From positions 1-21,536 of the forward strand of contig CAAFZH010000045.1 of NCBI GenBank assembly GCA_900767495.1: a stretch of 21,536 nucleotides of DNA. The letters run 5' to 3'. Of the stretch, positions 13,433 through 21,536 are shown piece after piece (within the stretch, counting starts at the first letter, position 1; the number at the start of each line of letters is the position of its first letter). A program made the position numbers and the translations under genes. The notes under the pieces were generated by a model. It saw only the letters and a list, made by a program, of their open reading frames with translations, searched no databases and was not told the DNA's origin. The DNA is from Clostridia bacterium (GTDB lineage: Bacteria > Bacillota > Clostridia > Christensenellales > Borkfalkiaceae).

Positions 13433-15679
13433 TTAAGTCCTGCAAATAATGTAATGATCGTCGTTATCTTTAAAAGGCGGAATAATAACGCCTTCTATTT
13501 CTTTACCGTCGATAAATAACTTTACATTACCGCGATTTTCGTTTTCATAGGTAATGTGAAGCCTGTTACCGCGAAAAGTCCTTTCTGCAGTAACGCTTTT
13601 CCATGTCGATGGGAAATTCGGTAAAACGGTAAGCCCTTCGTATTCGCGTTTCAAGCCTAAAACACCCTCGTATACACACATAATTCCCCAAGCGGAAGTA
13701 CCGGTTTGCCAGGAAAAACCGACCATCATATCGACCGACGGGTGTTTCAGATAGCAGTTGGTAAAAACGTAAGGTTCAGCTGTAGTTTTTTCAGACGGAT
13801 TATTTTTTCCGTCGGGCAAAATCTTTAAGAGCGTATTTACAGCCTTTTCGCCACGACCGATACGACAATCCGCCATAACTTTGAAACAACCTGCGTGATT
13901 ATATATTCCGCCGTTTTCGTATACTCCCGGCAACATACCGCTCATTCTTCCGACGTGTTCGTCGTATACGGAATACGGCGGAGCGCACATAGGTAATCCG
14001 TCTGCGGTTTCCATAGCGTCGATAGAATCACACACCTTGTCTAAATATTTATCGGGACAAACACCCGAAAGGATTGACCAGCTTTGCGGATTGACGTAAA
14101 TCTTTCCTCCGTCGGGACAATCTTTATCTCCGACGACTCCGAATTTAGAAAATGCCCTGACGTAATAATCTCCGTTAAACGCAACTTCGTTAGTAATCTG
14201 CTTTAAAGAGCGATAATTATTTTCAACACGCGATGCGTAATCGTTATCTCCTATATATCTTGCAAGGTCGGCAATTTCCTTATAAACTTTACAAACAAGC
14301 ATTGCCATAAGAACGGATTCGGCATTGTCGTCGGGTATATTAAGAGCGTCGTTCCAATCGGCGTGATAAATTTTTGGCAGACCGTGTTCACCGGAATTTT
14401 TTTCAGCAGAAAACCATTCTACGGCTTTTTTCAAATGCTCGTAAACGCTACCCTCTCCGCCATCGAGATATGCTAACTTTTTGTTCAGATATGAAATATC
14501 TCCGCTTTCTTTAACGTACTCGCAAATTGCAAATACGAGCCACGCAGACGGGTCCGAATAAATCGTCTTTTCAACAATCGGGTACCACAGCAAAACCGAA
14601 TGTCCGTCGGAATATTGATGAACTATACATTCCTCGATAGTTTCTCTTGCCCGATTAACGTCGCAATTAAGCATTGCCATAGCGAGTTGAGCGTTATCGC
14701 GCACTGCTTTTTTACCCAACATACAATAACGAACCTGATGTTCAGCCCAAAAATTCATAACTCGGTTTATTTGAGGTTCGGGACAGTTGACTCTTATACT
14801 GCCGTAAGGTCTTTCACTATCGGTTTCAGCGACTATCTCTTCGCATTCCGTCGCAATATTCGCGTAGCGGCGTATAACATTTTCTTTACCCGTCGTCAAC
14901 CCTAAAACGTAATATACGGTTTTTTGTTCGCCAACTTTTAAAATTACGCGATTTTGTAAAACCCCTCCGCGCAAACGGACGGTAGCCGTAGAATTCGTAC
15001 AGTTTAATCCTCTTTCCAAAATGTATGGTTTTGTACTGCTACCGACCGACCCGATAAATTTTTCATAATTCCCGTCATAATAAGTAACAGGTAAAGACGA
15101 GAGTATATATCCCGAACAATTGTCGTGCGGTCGGAACGGATTTTTATTTTTGCAAAACAAGCCGTTTGCCTCTTTGATAAATTCCGTTGCGGAAGTAGTC
15201 GGCATATTATAGTAAAACGGCTGAGAAAAACCGCCGAGATCAAACGAAGTGGCGGCGAATAAATCTATTTCACGTTCGTTTCGGGTTTCGTTTTTAAGCG
15301 TTACTTTCCATTTTTCACGCGTATCGTTCGGGCAAACCAAATATTCGATACTCGCTTTGATACCATTTGCGACGGAAGATATAAGGCTGTAATTTTGTCC
15401 GTGAGTACAACTGAAATCGTCAATCTCGTTCATCGACGGATAACCGCCTATATTCCAATATTTTTTCGTTGCGGCATCGCGCAAATATAACACCGATACC
15501 TGATTGTTGTAATTCACAAGCACTGCGTTTTTATCGAGAAATCTCGAATAAGTCGCGCCGTAGTGCGTTACGCTCGTAATATATCCGATTTTATTAAAAA
15601 GATGATTGCTCCAATCCTTTCCGAGTTCCAAATCCCGTATCGTTATCGTTCCGTTATCGGTATTAAAATCATAACGCAT
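13433..15679 (-). CDS. GH94 glycoside phosphorylase (cellobiose phosphorylase-like)
   Basis: This 748-residue cytoplasmic enzyme is expected to split a beta-glycoside with phosphate, releasing a sugar-1-phosphate. The N-terminal beta-sandwich (about 1-290) includes the family-like start with DW.NHL and YSRFLDKNAVLVNYNN. The (alpha/alpha)6 catalytic domain carries HADWNDAL (441-446, the general-acid Asp) and ENGGIYNH (588-595, phosphate-site His), then SWQTGTSAW and a C-terminal beta sandwich. The length fits cellobiose, chitobiose or cellobionate phosphorylases and is too short for the larger 1,2-beta-oligoglucan enzymes. The acceptor specificity cannot be decided. I take the ATG at 15679; a TTG at 15688 overlapping the upstream TGA, five bases after GGAG, is an alternative start. 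It is next to last in the ABC-sugar operon. Confidence 0.88.
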   Translation of the reverse strand: MRYDFNTDNGTITIRDLELGKDWSNHLFNKIGYITSVTHYGATYSRFLDKNAVLVNYNNQVSVLYLRDAATKKYWNIGGYPSMNEIDDFSCTHGQNYSLISSVANGIKASIEYLVCPNDTREKWKVTLKNETRNEREIDLFAATSFDLGGFSQPFYYNMPTTSATEFIKEANGLFCKNKNPFRPHDNCSGYILSSLPVTYYDGNYEKFIGSVGSSTKPYILERGLNCTNSTATVRLRGGVLQNRVILKVGEQKTVYYVLGLTTGKENVIRRYANIATECEEIVAETDSERPYGSIRVNCPEPQINRVMNFWAEHQVRYCMLGKKAVRDNAQLAMAMLNCDVNRARETIEECIVHQYSDGHSVLLWYPIVEKTIYSDPSAWLVFAICEYVKESGDISYLNKKLAYLDGGEGSVYEHLKKAVEWFSAEKNSGEHGLPKIYHADWNDALNIPDDNAESVLMAMLVCKVYKEIADLARYIGDNDYASRVENNYRSLKQITNEVAFNGDYYVRAFSKFGVVGDKDCPDGGKIYVNPQSWSILSGVCPDKYLDKVCDSIDAMETADGLPMCAPPYSVYDEHVGRMSGMLPGVYENGGIYNHAGCFKVMADCRIGRGEKAVNTLLKILPDGKNNPSEKTTAEPYVFTNCYLKHPSVDMMVGFSWQTGTSAWGIMCVYEGVLGLKREYEGLTVLPNFPSTWKSVTAERTFRGNRLHITYENENRGNVKLFIDGKEIEGVIIPPFKDNDDHYIICRT

Positions 15680-15684
15680 AAATA

Positions 15685-16815
15685 TCAATAAATCTCCGTA
15701 ATTTTGTTTTGTATTGACGTAAAACTTCGTCTTACGTTTTTCTCCCGCATCAGTTCGCGAGTTTGTAAAGTTGTCCAATGCGCGGAATTTTTCCCTCCGC
15801 CGTTATCGTTATTCCATAACCACAAAGGCGTGGAATAGAGGCACACTTTAACCGACGTAGCATCGTAAAACCGTTCGCTTACACCTTTTTGCCCGTGATG
15901 AGCCATTTGTACGACCGTACAGTCGGATAATTGTTCCTTAAACCAATCGTCTTCGAGATATTCGTCTCCCTTACGCTCCAAATCGCCCGTAAACAAAATC
16001 TTTGTCTTACCCGTATCCATCTTATAGACGATACTGCTATTGTTGGCAAAATCGCATAACACGTCGAATGCGGAGGAATTCAGAACGGTTACGCAAGTAC
16101 TGCCCAAATCGAATTTATCGCCGCGTTTAGGCTTAATTATATTCGTATCTTTCGGCAGGTAATCGTTCCATACGCCGACTAAAGCATTATCCCCGTCCCC
16201 TCGGTCGGATAAAATTTCGGCGGTAGGAAAATCAAAATATAAATTTTCAACATTAACGGTGTTTTCTTTAAACAATTCGATTATCGCGCCTATGTGGTCG
16301 TTATGATAATGCGTTATAAACCAATGATGAACCGTTCCGCCAAATTTATCAATAACTTCTTTCAGAGCGGATTTATCCTCTTTACCTCCGCCGTCAACGA
16401 CAATAACTTTTCCGTCTTTGGCAACGAAAACGTACCCCATTGCCTGCGCTTTTGCGGCGAAAAGTTGAAACAATACGCCGCCGTCAAATAGATTTTCGAG
16501 CGGCGCATTAAATTTCACGTCTTTTATTCTTAAATTTTCCCCATAGGGATTCAATACGGACAGTACGACGCAACGCTTTCCGTCGTCGATATAAGAATGA
16601 ATTTCGGCATTGACGTTTTCCCATTTACAGGAAACAAAACACGAATCTATAAATTCGCCGTCGTCCGAGTATATTTCGACGTCGGAATACTCATTTTTGC
16701 TGTCCGCTCTTAAACGAAAATGCAAACCGACGTTATCGCCGCGACTAAATGCGGATAAATCCGTATCGTCGCGCCATAACGTTTTTCCGTTTTCGTATAC
16801 AATCAAATATTTCAT
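15685..16815 (-). CDS. ComEC-like metallo-beta-lactamase-fold hydrolase
   Basis: This 376-residue protein has no membrane helices and no signal peptide. Residues 1 to about 110 form a beta-rich N-terminal region I do not recognise. Residues about 112-376 are a metallo-beta-lactamase fold of the ComEC/Rec2 hydrolase type: VDGGG (140-144), THYHNDHIG with the HxHxDH zinc site (169-174), NNSS (258-261), LFTGDLE with the metal Asp (275-280) and MAHHG (304-308). In ComEC this domain degrades one DNA strand, but here there is no channel domain. Its place between a sugar isomerase-like gene and a GH94 phosphorylase, three bases and five bases away, argues for a job in the same sugar pathway, such as hydrolysis of an ester or lactone (speculative). 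The ribosome binding site is weak. Confidence 0.85.
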   Translation of the reverse strand: MKYLIVYENGKTLWRDDTDLSAFSRGDNVGLHFRLRADSKNEYSDVEIYSDDGEFIDSCFVSCKWENVNAEIHSYIDDGKRCVVLSVLNPYGENLRIKDVKFNAPLENLFDGGVLFQLFAAKAQAMGYVFVAKDGKVIVVDGGGKEDKSALKEVIDKFGGTVHHWFITHYHNDHIGAIIELFKENTVNVENLYFDFPTAEILSDRGDGDNALVGVWNDYLPKDTNIIKPKRGDKFDLGSTCVTVLNSSAFDVLCDFANNSSIVYKMDTGKTKILFTGDLERKGDEYLEDDWFKEQLSDCTVVQMAHHGQKGVSERFYDATSVKVCLYSTPLWLWNNDNGGGKNSAHWTTLQTRELMREKNVRRSFTSIQNKITEIY

Positions 16816-16818
16816 ATC

Positions 16819-17664
16819 TTAACCGATTTTATCTGCCATTTGCCTTGCGAGTGAAGCAAGAGAACGCTGCATTTCTTCTTTTATCGGCTGCGGCATAGTG
16901 GTGGAAATCATCGTTTCCAAGGTAAAACAACCGTGATAGCCGATTTCCTTAAGCGCAGACAAAAATTCGTCCCACTTAATATTTCCCATATAGGGAATTA
17001 AATGCTGATCCCAGTTACCTTTGTTATCGTGAACGTGTAAAGTGGCGAGATCGTTACCGAGCAGGCGGACGTCTGAGGCTAAATCGTCGTGAAAAACGTT
17101 GGCGTGTCCCGTATCCAGACAAACTTTTAGCAAAGGATTATCAATCGCCCGAACTAATTTTTTTACTTCTTTCACTGTACTCATAGCAACTGCCGTAAAC
17201 GGCTGATTTTCGGCGCAGATAGTAACGCCGTATTTTTCGGCGTAAGGCAAAAGTCGGGTAAAGAGATCTACGTTGACGTCCCATATTTTATCCTTATCTA
17301 TTTCCGCGCCCCAACCATACGGTAAAAACGGATGAATTACTATATTTTTACATCCGAGATAATGCGCTCCCTCAATTTCCTTAATAAAATAGCATATGCT
17401 TTCTTCGCGTAATTCTCTCGTTTTATCATCGGTTGCCCATAGACCGTGAAGTTGTCTTATTTCAACGCCTTGCTTATAGGCTTCTTCACCTATATCGCTT
17501 AAAAATCTGCGATATTTATCGTTGTCGAACGTATACAAGTCGCTGTTCCGCTTACAAAGTTCGCCGTAATCTACACACTCGTAGCCGTGGCTTTTTAATT
17601 TTTTCAGACCTTCGGCGTAATCGTAAAGACCGAAATACGCCACCGATTCAAGCCCTGTTTTCAT
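16819..17664 (-). CDS. Sugar phosphate isomerase/epimerase-like TIM barrel
   Basis: This 281-residue TIM-barrel protein belongs to the xylose isomerase-like / AP endonuclease 2 superfamily (IolE, IolI, UxuA-like, and D-psicose/tagatose epimerases). The divalent-metal site is visible: Glu152 in CAEN, Asp184 and His187 in CLDTGHAN, His210 and His212 in HVHDN, and Glu250 in TLET. Sequence alone does not fix the substrate; isomerisation, epimerisation or dehydration of a sugar or inositol derivative are all possible. An AAGG site overlapping the upstream permease stop serves the ATG, nine bases after it. It is co-transcribed with the importer and GH94 gene and so probably processes the imported sugar or a phosphorolysis product (inference). 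Confidence 0.87.
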   Translation of the reverse strand: MKTGLESVAYFGLYDYAEGLKKLKSHGYECVDYGELCKRNSDLYTFDNDKYRRFLSDIGEEAYKQGVEIRQLHGLWATDDKTRELREESICYFIKEIEGAHYLGCKNIVIHPFLPYGWGAEIDKDKIWDVNVDLFTRLLPYAEKYGVTICAENQPFTAVAMSTVKEVKKLVRAIDNPLLKVCLDTGHANVFHDDLASDVRLLGNDLATLHVHDNKGNWDQHLIPYMGNIKWDEFLSALKEIGYHGCFTLETMISTTMPQPIKEEMQRSLASLARQMADKIG

Positions 17665-17673
17665 AATATCACC

Positions 17674-19029
17674 TTATCCTTTAATACTTCCGAGAACCAA
17701 CCCGGCACGCATTTGTTTTTGCATAAACGCAAACATAAAGAATGTGGGTATAGTCGCTATAACGCTCATTGCGAGAGATATGGAATAATTTCTCATTCCT
17801 CCACCCGTTTCGCCCATAGCGCGTTGAATAATCATCGGAAACGTATATAGTTTTTCATCCGATAAAAGCATATTAGGCCAGAAGAAATTGTTCCATTGCC
17901 CTAAAAAGGTCATTATTCCGACTGCGCCGAATACAGGAGCGGACAAAGGAACGGCAACGTGAAAATATATATAAAACTCCCCCGCCCCGTCCAACTTAGC
18001 CGCCTCGCGAAGTTCTTTCGGCAATTGTCCGAAGAACCCTTTAAACAATACTATATAGGTTACGCTGGTTGCGCCTGGCAACAATATCCCCCAATAGTTA
18101 TCTAGATTCAATCTTACTAAAGTAGTATAAAGCGGTATTTGCTCGACGATTCCCGGTAACATAATAGTAACGACGAAAAACATCAGCAAAATTTTCGACG
18201 CTTTTTTATTTATCAAAAAACTCAGACCGTAAGCAACGCAAGCCGAAAAGATAAATTGCAACAACACGGCGACAACGGCAATAAATGTACTGTTTATCAT
18301 ATGCCTTATAAACAGAAAATTCCCATTCGGATTTTTCCATGCGGTAACATAGTTGTTAAACATTCCGATAAAATTATTTTTATATGAAATACCTGTTAGT
18401 TTTCCCCTTATCGTCGTGATTCTCTCCGAATCGGTTATGGTCTGATTTCGTTCGTCCATTACGTTTGCATAATAAGCGGATATATCCCGGATATGTTCGG
18501 AGTCCATATATTTCGGAGTTTGATTTAAACCCGTTTCATAACCGTCTTTTTCCATAACGGAAAGCATGGTCTGATATTTTTTACTGTTGAGGTTTCGCCA
18601 ATTCCGAATTAAGGATTCCGCTACGCTTCCGACGAAAATATCTTCCTCAACGTCTTTATACGTTGAATATTTTAATTTAGAAGTAGATATCACTTTGCCG
18701 TCTTCAACGCGCGCAACGCTTATGCTGTTTAAATTTATCGTCAGATTTCTTGATGAAAGCATCCATTCGAGTACGAGAGATTCGTATTTAAAATCGTCTT
18801 CGTCGTAGTCGTTCACGTCAGTCGTGTCAAGATAAACGGTATAATCTTTGGGAAGAACCACCGTTAAAGTCGGCGGGTTACGCATCGCTTCGGCGGCGTC
18901 TTTTGTGGACGAAACCAAAAGCCAGTACAGCGGAAACAATAAAACGACAATCCATACGGTGGTAAGTACGGCGGCAAGATATTTAAGCCAATTCTGTTTT
19001 AATTTATACGTTAATTTTTGCTCAGTCAT
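17674..19029 (-). CDS. CUT1 sugar ABC transporter permease (MalG-like) with large external insert
   Basis: This is a 451-residue inner-membrane permease, whereas relatives have about 280. TM1 lies at residues 17-41. Then comes a long hydrophilic region (about 60-220) rich in charged and Asn/Ser/Thr residues. The conserved MalG-type domain follows (about 220-451) with five helices and the cytoplasmic EAA loop EAAKLDGAG..FYIYFHVAVPLSAP (342-364) that contacts the ATPase. The membrane topology puts the extra segment of about 140 residues outside, between TM1 and TM2. The end MRAGLVLGSIKG is typical. It pairs with the permease at 19040-19948, ten bases away, with a GAGGGG site before the ATG. The inserted part may touch the binding protein or the cell wall (inference). 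Confidence 0.9.
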   Translation of the reverse strand: MTEQKLTYKLKQNWLKYLAAVLTTVWIVVLLFPLYWLLVSSTKDAAEAMRNPPTLTVVLPKDYTVYLDTTDVNDYDEDDFKYESLVLEWMLSSRNLTINLNSISVARVEDGKVISTSKLKYSTYKDVEEDIFVGSVAESLIRNWRNLNSKKYQTMLSVMEKDGYETGLNQTPKYMDSEHIRDISAYYANVMDERNQTITDSERITTIRGKLTGISYKNNFIGMFNNYVTAWKNPNGNFLFIRHMINSTFIAVVAVLLQFIFSACVAYGLSFLINKKASKILLMFFVVTIMLPGIVEQIPLYTTLVRLNLDNYWGILLPGATSVTYIVLFKGFFGQLPKELREAAKLDGAGEFYIYFHVAVPLSAPVFGAVGIMTFLGQWNNFFWPNMLLSDEKLYTFPMIIQRAMGETGGGMRNYSISLAMSVIATIPTFFMFAFMQKQMRAGLVLGSIKG

Positions 19030-19039
19030 TGTAATCCCC

Positions 19040-19948
19040 TCAGTCGTCGCTGAATTTCTTTTCGAACGCTTGCTTTATAAAATTCATCGCAAGCATAATA
19101 ATCAGCAAAACGATGGAAGTTGCCATCGCCTGCCCGTATTGCAATTCCGTATAAGCCTTGTTGTAAATACCGAAAACAACCGTAGTGGCCGCGCCGTTAG
19201 GTCCTCCCGAACCGTCAGTCATAATATACGGCGTATCGAACGCGAGGAGCGAACCCGAAATACTTAAAAGCAACTGTATACTTATCATATACGCTATTTG
19301 CGGTAAAGTGATAAATATAAGCGATTTGAAACGAGTTGCGCCGTCGAGCGAAGCCGCCTCGTACAACTCGGGACTTACTCCCTCTATTGCAATGAGATAG
19401 ACTAAAAGATTAAGTCCGCCGCCTAACAACCCCGGCAATGAAAGCGTTAATTTTATCAATTTTTCGTCTAAAAGCCAGGTCTGAGGTTTAACGCCGAAAA
19501 AACCGATAATCATATTCGCTATACCCGAATCGGGATTCCATATATACCTCCATACGGCAAGCCCCGCAACGCCGGGAACAGCCGCAGGCAAAACGTACAG
19601 ATACCTTGCAAAAGAGCGTGGCTTGCCTTTTATTTCATTGAGAAGCAAGGCCTGAATAATCGGCGTGATAAACCCGAAACACAGACTATATCCCCACAAA
19701 ATAAAAGTGTTTTTTAACTGCGGCCAGAACAAACTGTCTTTTGCAAGAATCGCTATATAGTTTTTAAGTCCGACGAATTCTCCCGGAGGAGAAACGTAAT
19801 CGTAATTAAAAAACGAGTAAATCAACGATTGCGCCGACATAACGTATTTGAATACGAATATACACAGCATACCGGGAAAGATAAATGCCGCGGCAAGCCC
19901 GAATTCCCGCATTTTACGCAATCTTTTTCCTTTGGAAACTTCAGTCAT
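19040..19948 (-). CDS. CUT1 sugar ABC transporter permease (MalF/UgpA-like)
   Basis: This 302-residue permease has six predicted helices (about residues 15-35, 78-100, 112-132, 165-190, 215-238 and 270-292). It carries the EAA loop YEAASLDGATRFKSLIFITLP in the cytoplasm for contact with the ATPase. It lacks the large periplasmic P2 domain of E. coli MalF, which is normal for Gram-positive members. With the following permease it forms the transmembrane heterodimer of a carbohydrate importer. An AAGGG overlaps the upstream stop, ten bases from the binding-protein gene. There is no ATP-binding gene next to it; such systems usually use a shared MsmX/MsiK-type ATPase encoded elsewhere. Confidence 0.93.
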   Translation of the reverse strand: MTEVSKGKRLRKMREFGLAAAFIFPGMLCIFVFKYVMSAQSLIYSFFNYDYVSPPGEFVGLKNYIAILAKDSLFWPQLKNTFILWGYSLCFGFITPIIQALLLNEIKGKPRSFARYLYVLPAAVPGVAGLAVWRYIWNPDSGIANMIIGFFGVKPQTWLLDEKLIKLTLSLPGLLGGGLNLLVYLIAIEGVSPELYEAASLDGATRFKSLIFITLPQIAYMISIQLLLSISGSLLAFDTPYIMTDGSGGPNGAATTVVFGIYNKAYTELQYGQAMATSIVLLIIMLAMNFIKQAFEKKFSDD

Positions 19949-19958
19949 CTTCTTACCC

Positions 19959-21473
19959 TTAATTGAAATTAGAATTATACCCGTCGAGGAATTGAGAATA
20001 AATAGTGCCGTTGAGCGAGGTCAGTCTGTTCAAAAGACTTTCTCTCGTGTTGTAGGTACCCGATCCGTCTTTACCGTTTACTATACCCGGAACGGCAGTC
20101 GCTATATATTGAATAAACGCATCGCTGTTTTGATTGAAAACGTAATAATCTTTAATCGAAGCGGTAAGCGATTTTTTCCAGTCGGACGGAACGTTTGCGA
20201 ATAACGTGTGCGACAAGTAAGTATCATCGAACGGATACGGCGGAACGGTAAGCATAGAAACCATATTTTCTTTTGCAAATTCTATTTTATCGTGTACCGC
20301 TTCTTCGCCGTGCATAAACATAACGTAAGTAATTGCCGCTTGTTTTTGCTCTTCCGTCGCGCGGGAATTAAGAACGTAACTTAAAGAAAAGTTTACGTTT
20401 GTAGACGGCACTTTTACGGTAGGATCGGTTTTCGCCTTTTCTTTAAGCGCAGCGATAGACGGACCGTAAGGTATATTTATAACTTTAACGTCGGACGCAA
20501 AAATACCGTTAGGCTCGAACCACGACGTTGCCCAGGTAGGATAATAAATAAAACTCGCTATTTTGTTCTGGAAAATCTGGTTAAAGAAATCGGTATAACC
20601 GAGATTCGTGTTATGAGTCAACGCGCCTTCGTTTTTAAGTTTTTGTAAAAACTCCAGCGTTTCGACGGTTTGCGTGTTAGTCATATCTATATCCATCTTC
20701 CCGGACTTATGTTGCGTAACCGTATTATAACCGTTAGCAACGTTCCATACGCCTAAACCGATATAATAGTCCGTGAGATAACCGCCGTAACCCGAAACCG
20801 TAACGTTTTTACCGCTTACCGCGTAAGTCCCCGACAATTTTTTTGCTATTTCAAGGAAATCATCCCAAGTTTCGATTGCGTCGATTTTCGCTTCAACCTG
20901 TTCGTTTGCGTCCTCCGCCGCAGGATCTACTCCTAATTGTGTCTTAACGTATTCCGATTGTAAATGCTTGCGGTTAAATCCGAGCAACGGAAATTCCTGT
21001 CTGAAAGGAAGACCAACGAGAGCATCACCGTCGTAATAGCCCGAAAGAACGGACGAATCGTATTCGGCAATTTGTTCGGTTGTCATATATTTTGAAACGT
21101 CGCAGGTAAGTTTCGACTGATAAACGGTACGGGCGTAAGTGTTTGAATTTGCTTTAAGAAGCGTATACGCCATTTCCTGGTTACTCAGGTTGGTGATCAT
21201 AGCCTGAATGTTTTTTGCAGGATCCGTCGTCGGATTGCTTTTATATTCTACTTCTATATTCGGATAGGTTTTTTTAAACTCTTCCTGACGTTGCAATTCC
21301 CACGCGTTAAGTCCTTTTTTACCTGTGATAAGATCGGGAACTACTATTTTTACTTTTTGCGCAGAAGTCCCGCTATCCGACGCAGATTCTTTGCCGCCGC
21401 CGCAAGCGACGCACCCTGAAACGATAGTCGCGCAAAGCGACAACGTTAAAACCCTGGTTATAAATTTTCTCAT
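19959..21473 (-). CDS. Sugar ABC transporter substrate-binding lipoprotein
   Basis: This 504-residue extracellular binding protein is tethered by lipid. The signal peptide has a basic start (MRKFITR), a hydrophobic core and a lipobox VSGC with the modified Cys at about residue 21; a second Cys at 24 is less suitable. A Ser/Gly/Asp-rich linker precedes a solute-binding domain of the family 1 type (KVKIVVPDLITGKKG..WELQRQEEFKKTYPNIEVEY). It is larger than typical maltose-binding proteins (about 400), compatible with a bulky or oligomeric glycan ligand. A very good AAGGAG site (21482-21487) lies eight bases before the ATG. It is the first visible gene of the sugar operon; only 63 bases upstream are in the window, with no clear promoter. 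Confidence 0.93.
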   Translation of the reverse strand: MRKFITRVLTLSLCATIVSGCVACGGGKESASDSGTSAQKVKIVVPDLITGKKGLNAWELQRQEEFKKTYPNIEVEYKSNPTTDPAKNIQAMITNLSNQEMAYTLLKANSNTYARTVYQSKLTCDVSKYMTTEQIAEYDSSVLSGYYDGDALVGLPFRQEFPLLGFNRKHLQSEYVKTQLGVDPAAEDANEQVEAKIDAIETWDDFLEIAKKLSGTYAVSGKNVTVSGYGGYLTDYYIGLGVWNVANGYNTVTQHKSGKMDIDMTNTQTVETLEFLQKLKNEGALTHNTNLGYTDFFNQIFQNKIASFIYYPTWATSWFEPNGIFASDVKVINIPYGPSIAALKEKAKTDPTVKVPSTNVNFSLSYVLNSRATEEQKQAAITYVMFMHGEEAVHDKIEFAKENMVSMLTVPPYPFDDTYLSHTLFANVPSDWKKSLTASIKDYYVFNQNSDAFIQYIATAVPGIVNGKDGSGTYNTRESLLNRLTSLNGTIYSQFLDGYNSNFN

Positions 21474-21536
21474 AATTTTATCTCCTTATATTTTTCAGCA
21501 ACCGAATACCGATTGCACCATTCTTAAATAATCGTA

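Overview
The window looks like chromosomal DNA of a low-to-mid GC Firmicute, most likely an uncultivated gut-type Clostridia (inference). The reasons are strong AGGAGG-like ribosome binding sites, sigma-A-type promoters with 17-base spacers, a binding-protein ABC sugar importer without its own ATPase, a type II dehydroquinase and an AroE-AroK fusion. TGA, TAA and TAG all act as stops. Almost every gene is on the minus strand; only an XRE regulator and a serine tRNA read on the plus strand.

Left edge (1-2947). A small two-helix membrane protein and an XRE regulator diverge from a shared control region with repeated TTGTCAA boxes. A perfect 16-bp hairpin at 617-651 ends the regulator and the converging gene pair. 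That pair is a CPA2-type cation/proton antiporter followed by an MgtC-family membrane protein, driven by a promoter at 2872-2900.

Centre (2948-11633). One tightly overlapping minus-strand operon carries the whole shikimate pathway. In transcription order it is a YfhO-like 929-aa membrane protein, DAHP synthase (aroF), aroB, aroA, aroC, chorismate mutase, an aroE-aroK fusion and aroQ. Each gene overlaps the next by 4 to 35 bases. Together they convert PEP and erythrose-4-phosphate to chorismate and then prephenate. The predicted promoter lies so close to the first start codon that the message may be nearly leaderless.

Boundary (11640-12383). A serine tRNA (anticodon TGA) has its own good promoter and terminator. 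It is followed by about 500 bases without a credible protein gene. Within it, roughly 290 bases can fold into a long-range stem with several internal hairpins; I could not match this to a known RNA family.

Right part (12384-21473). A carbohydrate-use operon runs in the order lipoprotein binding protein, two CUT1 permeases (the second with a large extra external domain), a TIM-barrel sugar isomerase/epimerase-like protein, a ComEC-like metallo-beta-lactamase-fold hydrolase, a GH94 glycoside phosphorylase, and an MFS transporter broken by an in-frame TAG and a missing 3' end. The likely logic is import of an oligosaccharide or glycoside by the ABC system and phosphorolysis in the cytoplasm. The substrate cannot be read from sequence. 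The operon's promoter and any regulator lie beyond the right edge.
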